64,000 bases of DNA, taken from the NCBI RefSeq assembly GCF_001467945.1, contig NZ_LNYQ01000013.1, positions 1,401,404 to 1,465,403 on the forward strand, written 5' to 3'. Shown piece after piece: positions 16,896 through 26,722 of the stretch. This stretch comes from Legionella parisiensis (GTDB taxonomy: Bacteria; Pseudomonadota; Gammaproteobacteria; Legionellales; Legionellaceae). The position numbers were made by a program, and so were the translations under genes. The notes beneath the pieces are model-generated. The model worked only from the letters and a program-made list of their open reading frames with translations, had not been told where the DNA came from and made no database searches. Every line of letters begins with the position of its first letter. The stretch's first letter is position 1.

Positions 16896-18741
16896 GAGTT
16901 TTCATCGGATAAAGTTGATAGTATGTATCGAGCACTTTACGTGCAACAGTGGAAGCAGCAACATCATTCTCTACAACAACTGCAAGTGCGATTTCAGGGT
17001 TTTCAACCGGAGTAAATGCAATGAATAATGAGTTGTCCCGTAATGCTTCGGGGATGTCTTCATATTTAACTTTTTCATATTGTCTTCCACTAAATACTTG
17101 TGCTGTACCAGTCTTTCCAGCAACAGGGTAAGGAGGGTTGCGTCCGAATCGATATCCTGTTCCCTCATTACTGGTTAAAACGTTGTGCATTGCATCTGCA
17201 ACAATATCCCAGTTTGCTTCATCTCTAAGGTAAATTGGATATTCCTCAACCGGCTTATATTGTTTTATCTCACCACTATCACTGTTTACAGTTTTCGTTA
17301 ACAAATGAGGCCTAAACCGCTGTCCATGTTGGCTTAACGAAGCAGTCGCATTTGCCATTTGTAATGGTGTAGCAAGCATAAAACCTTGTCCTATAGAGGT
17401 AATTAAGGTATCACCAGGATACCAAGAAACACCCTTAGTTTGTTTTTTCCATCGTAAGCTCGGTACAATACCTGCAGCTTCTTCATAAAGATCGATATGG
17501 CTTAAATGGCCCAAACCAAATTTTACAAGCATATCTTCAATATTGGAAATACCCATTTTATTTCCCAGTTGATAAAAATAAGTATCACAGGAAACAGTGA
17601 TTGCTCTTTTAAAGTTAATCATTCCATGACCTGTTTTTTTCCAATCTCTATAGATGTGGCTGGCGGTAGGAAGTTTATATCGGCCTGGATCATAAATAGT
17701 TGTTGCAGTAGTGATAAACCCTTTATCTAAGCCTGCTAAACCAACAAATGGTTTAATTGTCGATGCAGGAGGATATACACCACGTACCGCACGATTAAAT
17801 AACGGTCTTTGTAAGGTATTTGACAATTTTTTGTATTCTTTAGTACTGACACCACCGACAAAAATATTGGGATCAAAACTTGGAGAACTCGCCATGGCCA
17901 AAATTTCACCATTTTTAGAGTTAATCACGACAGCTGCGCCTCGTTTGTCTTTGAGTGCTTCATAAGCCGCTTGTTGAAGTCTGACATCAATACTTAAATA
18001 AAGTTTTGCCCCTGAATGCGGATTAATTTTATCAACAACCCTTAGAGTGCGTCCACTGACATCGGTTTCTACCATTTGGTATCCCACCTTACCATGAAGG
18101 ACATCCTCGTAATATTTTTCAACACCTGCCTTGCCAATAAAGTTCGTGGCACGATAATTGGTTGGATCTACTGCCCTTAATTCCTCAACATTGATTCGAC
18201 CAACATAACCCAGAACATGAGCTGTTATCTCACCTAAGGGATAATGGCGCATCAAACGAGCTTTAATACTAACACCAGGAAAATGATATTGATTGATGGC
18301 AAAAAGCGCCACTTCCTCTTGAGTTAATTTTAATTTAACTGGTATGGGTACAAAAGAGCGGTTTTGCTTTCGTGTACGTTTGAAATTTTTAATATCTTCT
18401 TCTGTAATCGAAGGAATTAATTTATGTAATTCAGTTAGTGTTTGCTCCATGCTTTTAACATGTTCAGGGATAATTTCCAATACGTAAACAGGGATGTTTT
18501 CCGCAAGCAAAATACCGTTCCTATCGAGAATTACTCCTCTTGGTGGAGCAATAGGAATAATACTCATTTGATTTTTTAAAGATAGAGTTTGATATTTTTT
18601 AAATTCGGAAATTTGCAAAAATGCCAGTCTTAAAACAAGGATTAAAGATAAAATAATAAGGAAAGCTACCAGCAGATTAATTCTAAAAAGTTGATGCTGG
18701 GATTCTGACCGGTAATTTTTAAAAGATTGATTTCGACTCAT
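16876..18741 (-). CDS. mrdA: Penicillin-binding protein 2 (peptidoglycan D,D-transpeptidase MrdA)
   Basis: PBP2 crosslinks new wall during elongation as the partner of RodA. The protein of 621 residues has a short cytoplasmic N-terminus, one membrane anchor (INLLVAFLIILSLILVL), a dimerisation/pedestal domain starting PRGVILDRNG, and a transpeptidase domain. The active-site motifs are STIK with the nucleophile Ser at residue 327, SCD, and KTGT near residue 525. The frame is open to an ATG at 18780, but the ATG at 18741 aligns with the E. coli N-terminus (MKLQNSFRDYTAES against MSRNQSFKNYRSES); neither start has a strong ribosome binding site. It belongs to an rsfS-rlmH-mrdA-rodA run. Confidence 0.96.
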   Translation of the reverse strand: MSRNQSFKNYRSESQHQLFRINLLVAFLIILSLILVLRLAFLQISEFKKYQTLSLKNQMSIIPIAPPRGVILDRNGILLAENIPVYVLEIIPEHVKSMEQTLTELHKLIPSITEEDIKNFKRTRKQNRSFVPIPVKLKLTQEEVALFAINQYHFPGVSIKARLMRHYPLGEITAHVLGYVGRINVEELRAVDPTNYRATNFIGKAGVEKYYEDVLHGKVGYQMVETDVSGRTLRVVDKINPHSGAKLYLSIDVRLQQAAYEALKDKRGAAVVINSKNGEILAMASSPSFDPNIFVGGVSTKEYKKLSNTLQRPLFNRAVRGVYPPASTIKPFVGLAGLDKGFITTATTIYDPGRYKLPTASHIYRDWKKTGHGMINFKRAITVSCDTYFYQLGNKMGISNIEDMLVKFGLGHLSHIDLYEEAAGIVPSLRWKKQTKGVSWYPGDTLITSIGQGFMLATPLQMANATASLSQHGQRFRPHLLTKTVNSDSGEIKQYKPVEEYPIYLRDEANWDIVADAMHNVLTSNEGTGYRFGRNPPYPVAGKTGTAQVFSGRQYEKVKYEDIPEALRDNSLFIAFTPVENPEIALAVVVENDVAASTVARKVLDTYYQLYPMKTHEQTTH

Positions 18742-18828
18742 TGACGCACAGTCAGTTAAGCTGGACTTAAAAACCTGCATAGTAACTTAAAATTAGATTG
18801 TTTACTATAGCTTTGTCACATCGTTACA

Positions 18829-19299
18829 TTACTTATGATATGGATGATTGTTAATAATAGACCAGGCTCTATATAAGGTTTCCAGTAAAATAATACGTAC
18901 TAATGGATGAGGAAGGGTAAGCTTGGATAAAGACCAGCGCTCGTCACATAGTTTAATGATTTCTTGAGATAGCCCTTCAGGCCCCCCGATTATAAAGCAG
19001 AGATGACTGTGTATTTGTTGTAGTTGAGATATCTTAAGTGCCATCTCCTCACTGCTAAACGCTTTACCTTCAATATCAAGAGCAATAATTCGCGCGTTAT
19101 TGGGTAAAGCATCCCTGATTAGCGCAGATTCCTTGTCTAATATTCGTAATAAGTCTGACGATTTACCGCGGCGAAGCAATGGTATTTCAATGAGTTTGAG
19201 TTGTATACCATCATTCAATCGTTTGGCATATTCATTAGACCCCTGGTTAACCCAGTCGGGCATTTTATTACCTAAAGTAATGATGGTAATTTTTAACAT
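18829..19299 (-). CDS. rlmH: 23S rRNA pseudouridine-1915 N3-methyltransferase RlmH
   Basis: RlmH is a SPOUT methyltransferase that modifies pseudouridine 1915 in helix 69 of 23S rRNA. The 156-residue size is typical. The AdoMet-binding trefoil knot is seen in [10 protein letters not shown] and the C-terminal [18 protein letters not shown], and the tail ends in the family-typical NNHPYHK. It follows rsfS by 19 bases and precedes mrdA, the conserved gamma-proteobacterial order. Start and length need no adjustment. Confidence 0.97.
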   Translation of the reverse strand: MLKITIITLGNKMPDWVNQGSNEYAKRLNDGIQLKLIEIPLLRRGKSSDLLRILDKESALIRDALPNNARIIALDIEGKAFSSEEMALKISQLQQIHSHLCFIIGGPEGLSQEIIKLCDERWSLSKLTLPHPLVRIILLETLYRAWSIINNHPYHK

Positions 19300-19318
19300 A
19301 ACTATTTAATAAAAGTAT

Positions 19319-19654
19319 TTAATCTTTGGGTGTTTCTTCCCACAGACCTTCCAGATTATAATATTGCCTGTATTCAGGCTGCATGACGTGAATGATAAAG
19401 TCGCTAAAGTCAATAAGAACCCAATCACCTGTTTCCAGCCCTGTGCAATTCATGGCAGGAGAGCCAGCAGATTTCATATCTTCCATTATTTTTTGTGCAA
19501 TTGCTTTAACATGCCGAGAAGAACGGCCTGAAGTAATAATCATATAATCAGTAATTGCAGTTTGTTTTCGAACATCAATTACTTTAACATCAATAGCCTG
19601 ATTGTCATCAAGCAATTGTAACAGTTTAGTTAACATTGGATTTTGATCTGACAT
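19319..19654 (-). CDS. rsfS: Ribosomal silencing factor RsfS
   Basis: RsfS binds ribosomal protein L14 and blocks subunit joining, lowering translation when nutrients run short. The 111-residue protein contains the Iojap/DUF143 signature: IDVRKQTAITDYMIITSGRSSRHVKAIA, then GDWVLIDFSDFIIHVMQPEYRQYYNLEGLW. It heads the rsfS-rlmH-mrdA-rodA run in the window; nadD and holA, which usually lie upstream, are not present, so the cluster is broken here by the peptide transporter region. Confidence 0.97.
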   Translation of the reverse strand: MSDQNPMLTKLLQLLDDNQAIDVKVIDVRKQTAITDYMIITSGRSSRHVKAIAQKIMEDMKSAGSPAMNCTGLETGDWVLIDFSDFIIHVMQPEYRQYYNLEGLWEETPKD

Positions 19655-19845
19655 AAATTAGCTAATCATTTATAAAACGCGCTGAATGATAACAGTATTT
19701 TCCCTATATAAAAAGGGCTGGGATGAACGTATCCAACTTAATTGCAGGAAAAATCCCTGACTAATAAGAAAAATCCTGGTTAATCATCATATTATTTTTT
19801 TATTTGTTTGAATTAAAGCTCGAGGATCCACTATTTGGGATAGAT

Positions 19846-19879
19846 GAAACAAAATGGATGCTAAATTCCATTTTGTTTC
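19846..19879 (-). terminator. Hairpin spanning the stop codon of the POT transporter gene
   Basis: A perfect 13-bp stem (19846-19858 and 19867-19879, gaaacaaaatgga and its complement) with an eight-base loop that contains the stop codon. No T-run follows on either strand, so termination is uncertain; it may protect the mRNA 3' end. Confidence 0.45.
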
Positions 19880-21375
19880 AATTCCAATGATGGTGAATCG
19901 CTTAAATGCGTATGAGTTAATAAGAATTTGATTACTGCAAATAAGACCAGGCAGCATAAGGCAGCAATAAATAGTATTCCTAATTGTTGGGTGAATGCTG
20001 CAGCATAAAGAGTTTTTAATACTACAATATTTGTTTCGCCGGATGGAATCGCAGCTAATGAAGCCAGTTTGCCTGATAAAAATCCGCCGATTCCCAGAGA
20101 AACGAAAAAGATACCCATCAGGGTGCTCACTTTGTTTTTGTCTGCTAGAAGTGTAATTGCAGATAATCCAACAGGAGACAAAAGGAGTTCAGCCAATGAA
20201 AACATTAAATAAGCAGGAATGATTAAAAGAGGTGTAAGTAAGGCATTTTTATCAGTCAAGTTGCTGGCTAAGGCAATAACAGCATAAGCTGCTGTGGTAA
20301 TAAATATGGCAAGCAGAAATTTTCTTCCAATACTTAACCCACGTTCCACTAAATTGAGTTTAGGGTTTCTCTGCGCCAGAAAGTAACCAATAATCAGCAT
20401 TCCTATACTTTGAATTGTTACATAATATGGCGCAGGGAAATGAATACCACAAAATGTTGGCTCAACAACTCGCGAAATAAATAGAGTTAATGACATAAAC
20501 ATTTGAAAATAGAAAGACCAGAATACTACTGAAATGATACACAATAAACCAATTACAAGAGTTTGACGGGATTGATTGGCATCTTCTTTGCTGACTGAAT
20601 ATAGGATATAAGCCACTGAGAATAATACAACAAGTCCAAATATAAGATTGGCTAATTGAGGTGAATTTAAAATATAAAATGATAAAGACCATAGGAATAT
20701 CATTAAGAGAATAGCTATAGCAATTTTTTTATATTGAAAAACATAAGGATTGTAGTCTTTAATATTGTATTTTTTGATGCCATGTAAAAAAACGAGGAAG
20801 GCTATGATCATACCAATTGCTGCACTGGTGAAAGAGGCTACCCATCCAAAATACTCGTTTAAAATACTTGGTAATGTAGTCCCTAAAATAATACCTGTAG
20901 TAATTCCCATATAAAAAATAGTAAAACCACTCTCACGACGAGCAGAGCCCGTAAGATATTCATTACCCAAAAGGGATGAAATGTTTGGCTTCAATAGTCC
21001 GGTCCCTACGGCAATTGCTGCAAGACATGCTGTAAGTACAGTAGTATTATCGACTAATGATAAAATGCAATAGCTCACAAAGAGTACTACCGCACCGAGT
21101 AGAACAGCGCGTTTTTGTCCTATTAATTTATCTGCAATCCATCCTCCTACTACAGGGGAAAGGTAGGTCAATGCAGTAAAAGAGCCAACTAATGCATAAA
21201 CTTGCTTATCGGGCCATTTGAAATGCAAAGCTAAATAAAGTGCCAAAAGAGATTGAACTACATAAAAACCATATCGTTCCCACATCTCAGTTGCAAAAAA
21301 AATACGGAGTGACTTTGGGTGTTTTTCAGAGTTGGTGTGCACTTTATTTAGATACGTGAATTGAGAGTAGCCCAA
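19861..21375 (-). CDS. POT/PTR family proton-dependent di-/tripeptide transporter
   Basis: The product of about 500 residues has 12 to 14 hydrophobic helices. The POT signature ExxERxxYY is nearly kept as EMWERYGFYVV in helix 1, and the GGWIADKLIGQKRAV loop and a GTGLLKPN motif (family FIKPN-type) follow. Such carriers import di- and tripeptides with protons, which suits an amino-acid-consuming intracellular bacterium. The start is unsure: the frame opens with a TTG at 21375 that overlaps a perfect TATAAT on the same strand, and a GTG at 21342 could be the true start if that box is the -10. Neither has a clear ribosome binding site. The neighbouring hut genes are divergent. Confidence 0.88.
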   Translation of the reverse strand: MGYSQFTYLNKVHTNSEKHPKSLRIFFATEMWERYGFYVVQSLLALYLALHFKWPDKQVYALVGSFTALTYLSPVVGGWIADKLIGQKRAVLLGAVVLFVSYCILSLVDNTTVLTACLAAIAVGTGLLKPNISSLLGNEYLTGSARRESGFTIFYMGITTGIILGTTLPSILNEYFGWVASFTSAAIGMIIAFLVFLHGIKKYNIKDYNPYVFQYKKIAIAILLMIFLWSLSFYILNSPQLANLIFGLVVLFSVAYILYSVSKEDANQSRQTLVIGLLCIISVVFWSFYFQMFMSLTLFISRVVEPTFCGIHFPAPYYVTIQSIGMLIIGYFLAQRNPKLNLVERGLSIGRKFLLAIFITTAAYAVIALASNLTDKNALLTPLLIIPAYLMFSLAELLLSPVGLSAITLLADKNKVSTLMGIFFVSLGIGGFLSGKLASLAAIPSGETNIVVLKTLYAAAFTQQLGILFIAALCCLVLFAVIKFLLTHTHLSDSPSLELKQNGI

Positions 21376-21603
21376 TTATAACATAGTATTATGAGGGTTC
21401 ATAGACAATGTGTTCTCTTGAAGGTCACTTTGAGCAGCAATTAGTAATTATAGTAATCAAAGTGAATAATTATTATGAGCGATCATCAGCGAAGCTTGTA
21501 AAGATTTATCTAAAATATTCCATGACTAAAATTGATATCTATGCTCTGAAATAGCTCTGGTGTATGATGCTCCTATTTTATTTTCGCTATGGAGCGTTTC
21601 TTA

Positions 21604-23268
21604 ATGGAAGACTATAAAACAAATCGAATAATTAGAGCAGATCGTGGAAATGAAAAACAAGCTAAAAGCTGGCTAACTGAAGCGGCGCTTCGCATGCTGT
21701 GCAATAACCTTGACCCAGATGTGGCAGAAGACCCAGATTCTCTTATTGTTTATGGAGGTTTAGGGAAGGCCGCTCGTAATTGGGAGTGTTTTAACAAAAT
21801 AGTCGATGTTCTCAAGACATTAAATGAACAACAAACTCTGTTAATTCAATCAGGTAAACCTGTTGGTGTGTTTACCACTCATGAGGATGCGCCTCGAGTT
21901 CTTATCGCCAATTCTAATTTAGTCCCGCGCTGGGCTACTTGGGAGTATTTTAATGAATTGGATAAAAAAGGCTTGATGATGTATGGGCAGATGACTGCAG
22001 GAAGCTGGATTTATATTGGTTCGCAAGGCATTGTACAAGGAACTTATGAAACTTTTGTTGCAGCTGCCCGTAAACACTACGCTGGAAGTTTAGAGGGACG
22101 TTGGATTTTAACAGGTGGTTTAGGTGGAATGGGGGGAGCACAAACTTTAGCTGGCACTATGGCTGGAGCTAGTGTGTTAGCCGTGGAGTGTGATCTATCA
22201 AGAATAGAAAAGCGTATTAAAACAAAATACTTAGATCGATATACAACAGACTTGGATGAAGCTTTGGCATGGATAAATGAGTCGTGTCAAAACAAAAGTC
22301 CATTATCTGTTGCTGTTTTAGGAAATGCTGCAGAAATTTTCCCTCAGTTGGTTCAGCGAGGTGCTTTACCAGCTTTAGTTACTGACCAAACGAGTGCCCA
22401 TGATCCTTTAAATGGATATCTTCCTGCTGGATGGACCTTAGAGAAGGCTGCAAAATTGCGTAAAACTGCACCGGATGAAGTGGTCACTGCAGCAAAACAG
22501 TCTATGGCCGTACAGGTTCATGCGATGCTGGAATTTCAAAAAATAGGCATTCCTGTTTTTGACTATGGGAATAATATAAGACAAATGGCTTTTGAAGCGG
22601 GAGAAAAAAGTGCTTTTGAATTCGAAGGTTTTGTTCCTGCTTACATCCGGCCTTTATTTTGCGAAGGAATAGGCCCTTTTAGATGGGTTGCCTTATCAGG
22701 AGATCCTGAAGATATTTATACCACTGATGAAATGGTTAAAAAATTAATTCCAGATAACAAGCATCTTCATAATTGGTTGGATATGGCGAGGAAAAAAATT
22801 GCGTTCCAGGGATTGCCGGCACGTATATGTTGGGTTGGGTTAAAAGATCGTGCTCGTTTAGCATTGGCTTTTAATGAAATGGTTCGTAATGGAGAAGTTA
22901 AAGCACCTATTGTAATAGGACGGGATCATTTAGACTCTGGTTCAGTAGCAAGCCCTAATCGTGAAACTGAAGGGATGATTGATGGCAGTGACGCTGTATC
23001 TGATTGGCCTTTACTCAACGCTTTATTAAATTGTGCGAGTGGTGCAACTTGGGTTAGCATCCATCATGGTGGTGGAGTAGGTATGGGATTTTCACAACAT
23101 GCTGGAGTTGTGATTGTAGCGGATGGCACAGATAAAGCTGCAAAACGTTTGGCAAAAGTACTCCATAATGACCCGGCGACTGGAGTTATGCGTCATGCGG
23201 ATGCAGGGTATGAACTTGCAAAAAAATGCGCTAAAGAAAACTCACTTTGGCTGCCTATGGAATCTTAG
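21604..23268 (+). CDS. hutU: Urocanate hydratase
   Basis: HutU converts urocanate to imidazolonepropionate, the second step of histidine degradation, with a tightly bound NAD+. The 554-residue protein shows [38 protein letters not shown], the NAD-binding [10 protein letters not shown], and near the C-terminus a [13 protein letters not shown] block. An earlier in-frame ATG lies at 21589, but the GGAG inside its second codon is an ideal ribosome binding site nine bases before the ATG at 21604. hutH follows on the same strand after 100 bases. hutI and hutG are not in the window, so the pathway would be completed elsewhere. Confidence 0.96.
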   Translation: MEDYKTNRIIRADRGNEKQAKSWLTEAALRMLCNNLDPDVAEDPDSLIVYGGLGKAARNWECFNKIVDVLKTLNEQQTLLIQSGKPVGVFTTHEDAPRVLIANSNLVPRWATWEYFNELDKKGLMMYGQMTAGSWIYIGSQGIVQGTYETFVAAARKHYAGSLEGRWILTGGLGGMGGAQTLAGTMAGASVLAVECDLSRIEKRIKTKYLDRYTTDLDEALAWINESCQNKSPLSVAVLGNAAEIFPQLVQRGALPALVTDQTSAHDPLNGYLPAGWTLEKAAKLRKTAPDEVVTAAKQSMAVQVHAMLEFQKIGIPVFDYGNNIRQMAFEAGEKSAFEFEGFVPAYIRPLFCEGIGPFRWVALSGDPEDIYTTDEMVKKLIPDNKHLHNWLDMARKKIAFQGLPARICWVGLKDRARLALAFNEMVRNGEVKAPIVIGRDHLDSGSVASPNRETEGMIDGSDAVSDWPLLNALLNCASGATWVSIHHGGGVGMGFSQHAGVVIVADGTDKAAKRLAKVLHNDPATGVMRHADAGYELAKKCAKENSLWLPMES

Positions 23269-23368
23269 AGCTCGATTTGTTCGGACTTTTGTCCAGAAAA
23301 TTTGTGATCCTAGTCGTGATCTCATGTTGGGTCAAATGGACCCAATAATATTTTAAGGAGGTAAATTA

Positions 23369-24898
23369 ATGCAGGAACCTTTTATTCTTCAACCTGGCGA
23401 GTTGAACTTGCAGTCAATCAAATTTATTTTAAATCAGCAATTACATTGTGTTCTTGCTAAAGAGGCATTTGAGAGGATTCATGCATCGCATCAAACGGTT
23501 AAAAAAGTAATTCTTGATAAAAAAACTGTATATGGAATTAATACGGGTTTTGGATCATTGGCAAATCAAACGATTTCAGAAGAAAATCTGAAACAGTTAC
23601 AGCGAAATATAGTCCTTTCCCACGCTTGTGGAACAGGTGAGCTGTTGTCTGATGAAATTGTTGCCTTAATATTACTGTTGAAGATAAATAATTTGGCTCA
23701 AGGGTATTCTGGAGTTCGTCTGGAGCTGATTGAAGCACTAATCTCTTTATTCAATCACAAAATTTATCCCTGTATTCCATCTAAAGGCTCTGTAGGTGCT
23801 TCTGGTGATTTAGCCCCATTGGCTCACATGTCTTTACCTTTATTAGGCGTAGGTGATGTACGTCATCAAGGAAAAGTAATCAGTGCTATCGAGGGATTGA
23901 AAATCGCGGGTTTAAAGCCTATTGAATTGGAAGCGAAAGAAGGACTCGCTCTTTTAAACGGATTACAAGCTTCTACAGCTATCGCTTTAAATGCCTTGTT
24001 TATTACAGAAACTTTGTTTGAAACCGCACTGGTTGCTGGTGCTTTATCAGTGGATGCGGCTAATGGCAGTGATGTGCCATTTGATGAACGGATTCAAAAA
24101 GTGCGAGGCCATGAGGCACAGCAAAATGTAGCAGCATGTTATAGAGAATTATTAGCTGGAAGCGAGATCCGCGAGGCTCATCGCTATTGCGCTCGCGTCC
24201 AAGATCCCTACTCATTAAGATGCCAGCCCCAAATTATGGGTGCGATATTGCATCAAATTCGATTCGTAAGAATGACTCTAGACGTTGAAATCAATGCTGT
24301 TTCTGATAATCCACTTGTTTTTCATGAACAAAAGCAAATTATTTCAGGGGGGAATTTCCATGGGGAGATAGTTGCTATGGCTGCTGATAATCTTGCTTTG
24401 GCTGTGGCGGAGATAGGAGCAGGCGCTGAACGACGCATTGCGCTGCTCATTGATAAAAACTTTAGCGGTTTACCTGCTTTTCTCATTAAAGAAAGCGGTT
24501 TAAATTCAGGATTTATGATTGCTCATGTTACTGCAGCGGCTTGTGCTAGTGAGAATAAGGCTCTTGCTCATCCACACTCAGTTGATAGTCTTCCAACTTC
24601 AGCAAATCAAGAAGATCATGTATCTATGGCAACCAGTGCTGCCCGAAGATTAAAAGAGATGAATGATAATACAGCAACTATTTTAGCTATTGAGTTATTA
24701 GCTGCGGGACAGGGAATTGAGTTTCATAAACCACTAAAATCATCGACATTATTAGAAAAATTTTATCAACGCATACGTTCCGATGTAGCGGCTTATGATA
24801 CGGATCGCTTTTTTGCACCTGATATAGCCATAATCAAGCAAAAGATTTTCGATGAGGAATTTACCACTCCATTTTTCCATTTGTGGAATATAAATTAG
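23369..24898 (+). CDS. hutH: Histidine ammonia-lyase
   Basis: HutH removes ammonia from histidine to give urocanate. The electrophilic MIO cofactor forms from the Ala-Ser-Gly in [16 protein letters not shown], visible near residue 145. Other family blocks are YGINTGFG near the N-terminus, the [15 protein letters not shown] stretch, SDNPLVF, and SGGNFHGE. The 509-residue length is normal. A strong AAGGAG site precedes the ATG. In the gap after hutU is a small inverted repeat (ttgggtc / gacccaa around 23335-23353), possibly an operator or attenuator. Together with hutU it indicates use of histidine as carbon and nitrogen source; rnhA follows almost without gap. Confidence 0.97.
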   Translation: MQEPFILQPGELNLQSIKFILNQQLHCVLAKEAFERIHASHQTVKKVILDKKTVYGINTGFGSLANQTISEENLKQLQRNIVLSHACGTGELLSDEIVALILLLKINNLAQGYSGVRLELIEALISLFNHKIYPCIPSKGSVGASGDLAPLAHMSLPLLGVGDVRHQGKVISAIEGLKIAGLKPIELEAKEGLALLNGLQASTAIALNALFITETLFETALVAGALSVDAANGSDVPFDERIQKVRGHEAQQNVAACYRELLAGSEIREAHRYCARVQDPYSLRCQPQIMGAILHQIRFVRMTLDVEINAVSDNPLVFHEQKQIISGGNFHGEIVAMAADNLALAVAEIGAGAERRIALLIDKNFSGLPAFLIKESGLNSGFMIAHVTAAACASENKALAHPHSVDSLPTSANQEDHVSMATSAARRLKEMNDNTATILAIELLAAGQGIEFHKPLKSSTLLEKFYQRIRSDVAAYDTDRFFAPDIAIIKQKIFDEEFTTPFFHLWNIN

Positions 24899-24900
24899 GG

Positions 24901-25341
24901 ATGAACGTGAGTATAGAAATTTATACCGATGGGGCATGTAAAGGAAATCCAGGACCTGGCGGTTGGGGAGTGTTGCTTCGTTATAAGGGACAGGAAAAAA
25001 CTTTATATGGAGGAGAAGCACATACTACGAACAATCGCATGGAACTTATGGCTGCTATTAAAGGTCTGGAAGCTTTAAAACGTCCGTGTACTGTTGATTT
25101 ATATACTGACTCCCAATATTTGAGACAAGGTATGATGGATTGGTTAGCCAACTGGAAATCAAATGGTTGGCGTAACTCCAAAAAGGAGCCTGTGAAGAAT
25201 TCAGATCTATGGATGTTGCTAGATGAGTTGGCTTCGCGCCATAAAATAAATTGGCATTGGGTAAAAGGGCATTCTGGTCATGTGGAAAATGATTTGGTTG
25301 ATGCTTTAGCAAACCAAGCAATCGAAGAGTTAAGTGAGTAA
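24901..25341 (+). CDS. rnhA: Ribonuclease HI
   Basis: RNase HI cuts RNA in RNA-DNA hybrids. The protein of about 146 residues carries the catalytic acids in [16 protein letters not shown] (Asp), NNRMELMAA (Glu), YTDSQYL (Asp) and [11 protein letters not shown] (Asp), with the basic-protrusion-like [16 protein letters not shown]. The ATG at 24901 lies directly after TTAGGG with no spacing; the GTG at 24907 has that AGGGA at a suitable distance and may be the real start. An earlier GTG at 24883 would overlap hutH. dnaQ follows by three bases, the same gene pair as in other gamma-proteobacteria though here co-directional. Confidence 0.96.
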   Translation: MNVSIEIYTDGACKGNPGPGGWGVLLRYKGQEKTLYGGEAHTTNNRMELMAAIKGLEALKRPCTVDLYTDSQYLRQGMMDWLANWKSNGWRNSKKEPVKNSDLWMLLDELASRHKINWHWVKGHSGHVENDLVDALANQAIEELSE

Positions 25342-25344
25342 ATA

Positions 25345-26046
25345 ATGCGGCAGATTGTTTTAGATACAGAGACTACGGGTATAGGGCATGAGCATGGACA
25401 TCGTGTCATTGAAATAGGCTGTGTCGAATTAGTTGATAGAAAATTAACCGGCAAACATTTCCATGTCTATCTCAATCCGGAACGTCAGGTTGATGAGGGA
25501 GCTTTTCGTGTCCATGGGATTAGTGATGAATTTCTCAAGGATAAACCTTTATTTGCAGAAAAGGCTGATGAGTTTTGGCAGTTTATTATTGGCGCTGAAT
25601 TAATAATTCATAATGCTCCCTTTGATGTGGGATTTTTGAATTCTGAACTGAGGCTAATTAAATGGAATAAGCAGTTAGAGGATTTTTGTACTATTATCGA
25701 TACGCTTGTTTTGGCTCGTGATAAATATCCTGGGCAACGAAATAGTTTGGATGCCTTATGTAAACGATATGGTATCGATCACTTTAATCGTGAGCTCCAC
25801 GGTGCTTTGCTTGATGCCGAGATCCTGGCATATGTTTATTTAGCTATGACAGGTGGCCAAACAAGCTTTTTCACAGAAGTTGAAGAAACATCAAGTCAAG
25901 CTAAAGTAAAGGACCAAGAAGTTTCTGCACTTCACTTGGCAAATCCTATCGTTTTGCCAGCAGGTAGTGAAGAATTGGAATTGCATCAAGCTTTTGTTGA
26001 TTTTTTGGACGAAAAGTCAGGTATTAATCATTGGAGTAAGAATTAA
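25345..26046 (+). CDS. dnaQ: DNA polymerase III epsilon subunit, 3'-5' proofreading exonuclease
   Basis: Epsilon proofreads for the replicative polymerase core. The 233-residue protein has the DEDDh exonuclease motifs: Exo I LDTETTG (Asp, Glu), Exo II HNAPFDVGFLN, and Exo III HGALLDAEILAYVY with the catalytic His and Asp. The C-terminal 50 residues form the tail that binds the alpha subunit. It follows rnhA closely, so the two are probably cotranscribed. A hairpin at 26112-26140 separates it from the convergent small secreted protein. Confidence 0.97.
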   Translation: MRQIVLDTETTGIGHEHGHRVIEIGCVELVDRKLTGKHFHVYLNPERQVDEGAFRVHGISDEFLKDKPLFAEKADEFWQFIIGAELIIHNAPFDVGFLNSELRLIKWNKQLEDFCTIIDTLVLARDKYPGQRNSLDALCKRYGIDHFNRELHGALLDAEILAYVYLAMTGGQTSFFTEVEETSSQAKVKDQEVSALHLANPIVLPAGSEELELHQAFVDFLDEKSGINHWSKN

Positions 26047-26111
26047 CTTCAGGAATATTAATCCTGTTTTGAACCTTATTTTATATATACATACTGTGTA
26101 TTTTACGGGAT

Positions 26112-26140
26112 ACATAAAAGGCATTTCTCGCCTTTTATGT
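26112..26140. terminator. Hairpin between convergent dnaQ and the small secreted protein
   Basis: A perfect 11-bp stem (26112-26122 and 26130-26140, acataaaaggc and its complement) with a seven-base loop. It lies between two convergent genes and could terminate both. The flanking T-runs are weak, so the call is moderate. Confidence 0.55.
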
Positions 26141-26161
26141 TGACTTACAATATTTAACTTC

Positions 26162-26590
26162 TTAGTTTTTGGGAATTAAGTGTTTTATTGCAAAATCTTT
26201 GCCTATACACTCGCCAAGAGCTTTTCCCCAAACTCCCGCGTTGTCGGTATTAATTTTATCTGGAATATTAGCGTAAAGCTCTTGTTGACATTTACTGACA
26301 CTATCGGGAATCTTAGTTACACATTGGTCATAAGTCATTTTGATATCATCAAGACGCTTTTTTAGTTGAGGGTCATTCTGAAATCCCTTGCAAATGAGAT
26401 CAGGTAATAATGGTGTAACTGATTTTAGCCAGCTGTCTTTTGATATATTAATTGTGCTATTAGAAGTGTCTGTAGAACTACCAGTAGAGCTGCTGGTAGA
26501 GCTGGCAGTCTTATCTTCAGCACTAGTATTGAAAGAAATCAATGTACATCCCAAAAAAATGGAGGAGGCTACAAGCAAATGTTTAGTCAT
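26162..26590 (-). CDS. Small secreted protein of unknown function
   Basis: No family is recognised. The 142-residue product starts with a signal peptide (HLLVASSIFLGCTLISF, cleavage likely after FNTSA near residue 24). A Ser/Thr-rich linker of about 25 residues (ASSTSSSTGSSTDTSNS) follows, then a compact alpha-helical region with four cysteines (CKGF, CVTKI, CQQEL, CIGKDF), which may form two disulfides in the periplasm. The helical part resembles small Legionella envelope proteins of unknown role. It is convergent with dnaQ and divergent from the L,D-transpeptidase gene at 26723. Export by Sec and possibly further by type II secretion is inference. Confidence 0.65.
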   Translation of the reverse strand: MTKHLLVASSIFLGCTLISFNTSAEDKTASSTSSSTGSSTDTSNSTINISKDSWLKSVTPLLPDLICKGFQNDPQLKKRLDDIKMTYDQCVTKIPDSVSKCQQELYANIPDKINTDNAGVWGKALGECIGKDFAIKHLIPKN

Positions 26591-26722
26591 GATGGAGTCA
26601 CCTTATTAACATCCTTTCATTAATAGTAGGACAAATATTCTTTATTTGCGTAAAAATAATTTATTTTGATCAAATATTAAACTAAAATATAGGAGACGAT
26701 GGATAAATAATTAGGAATTATT

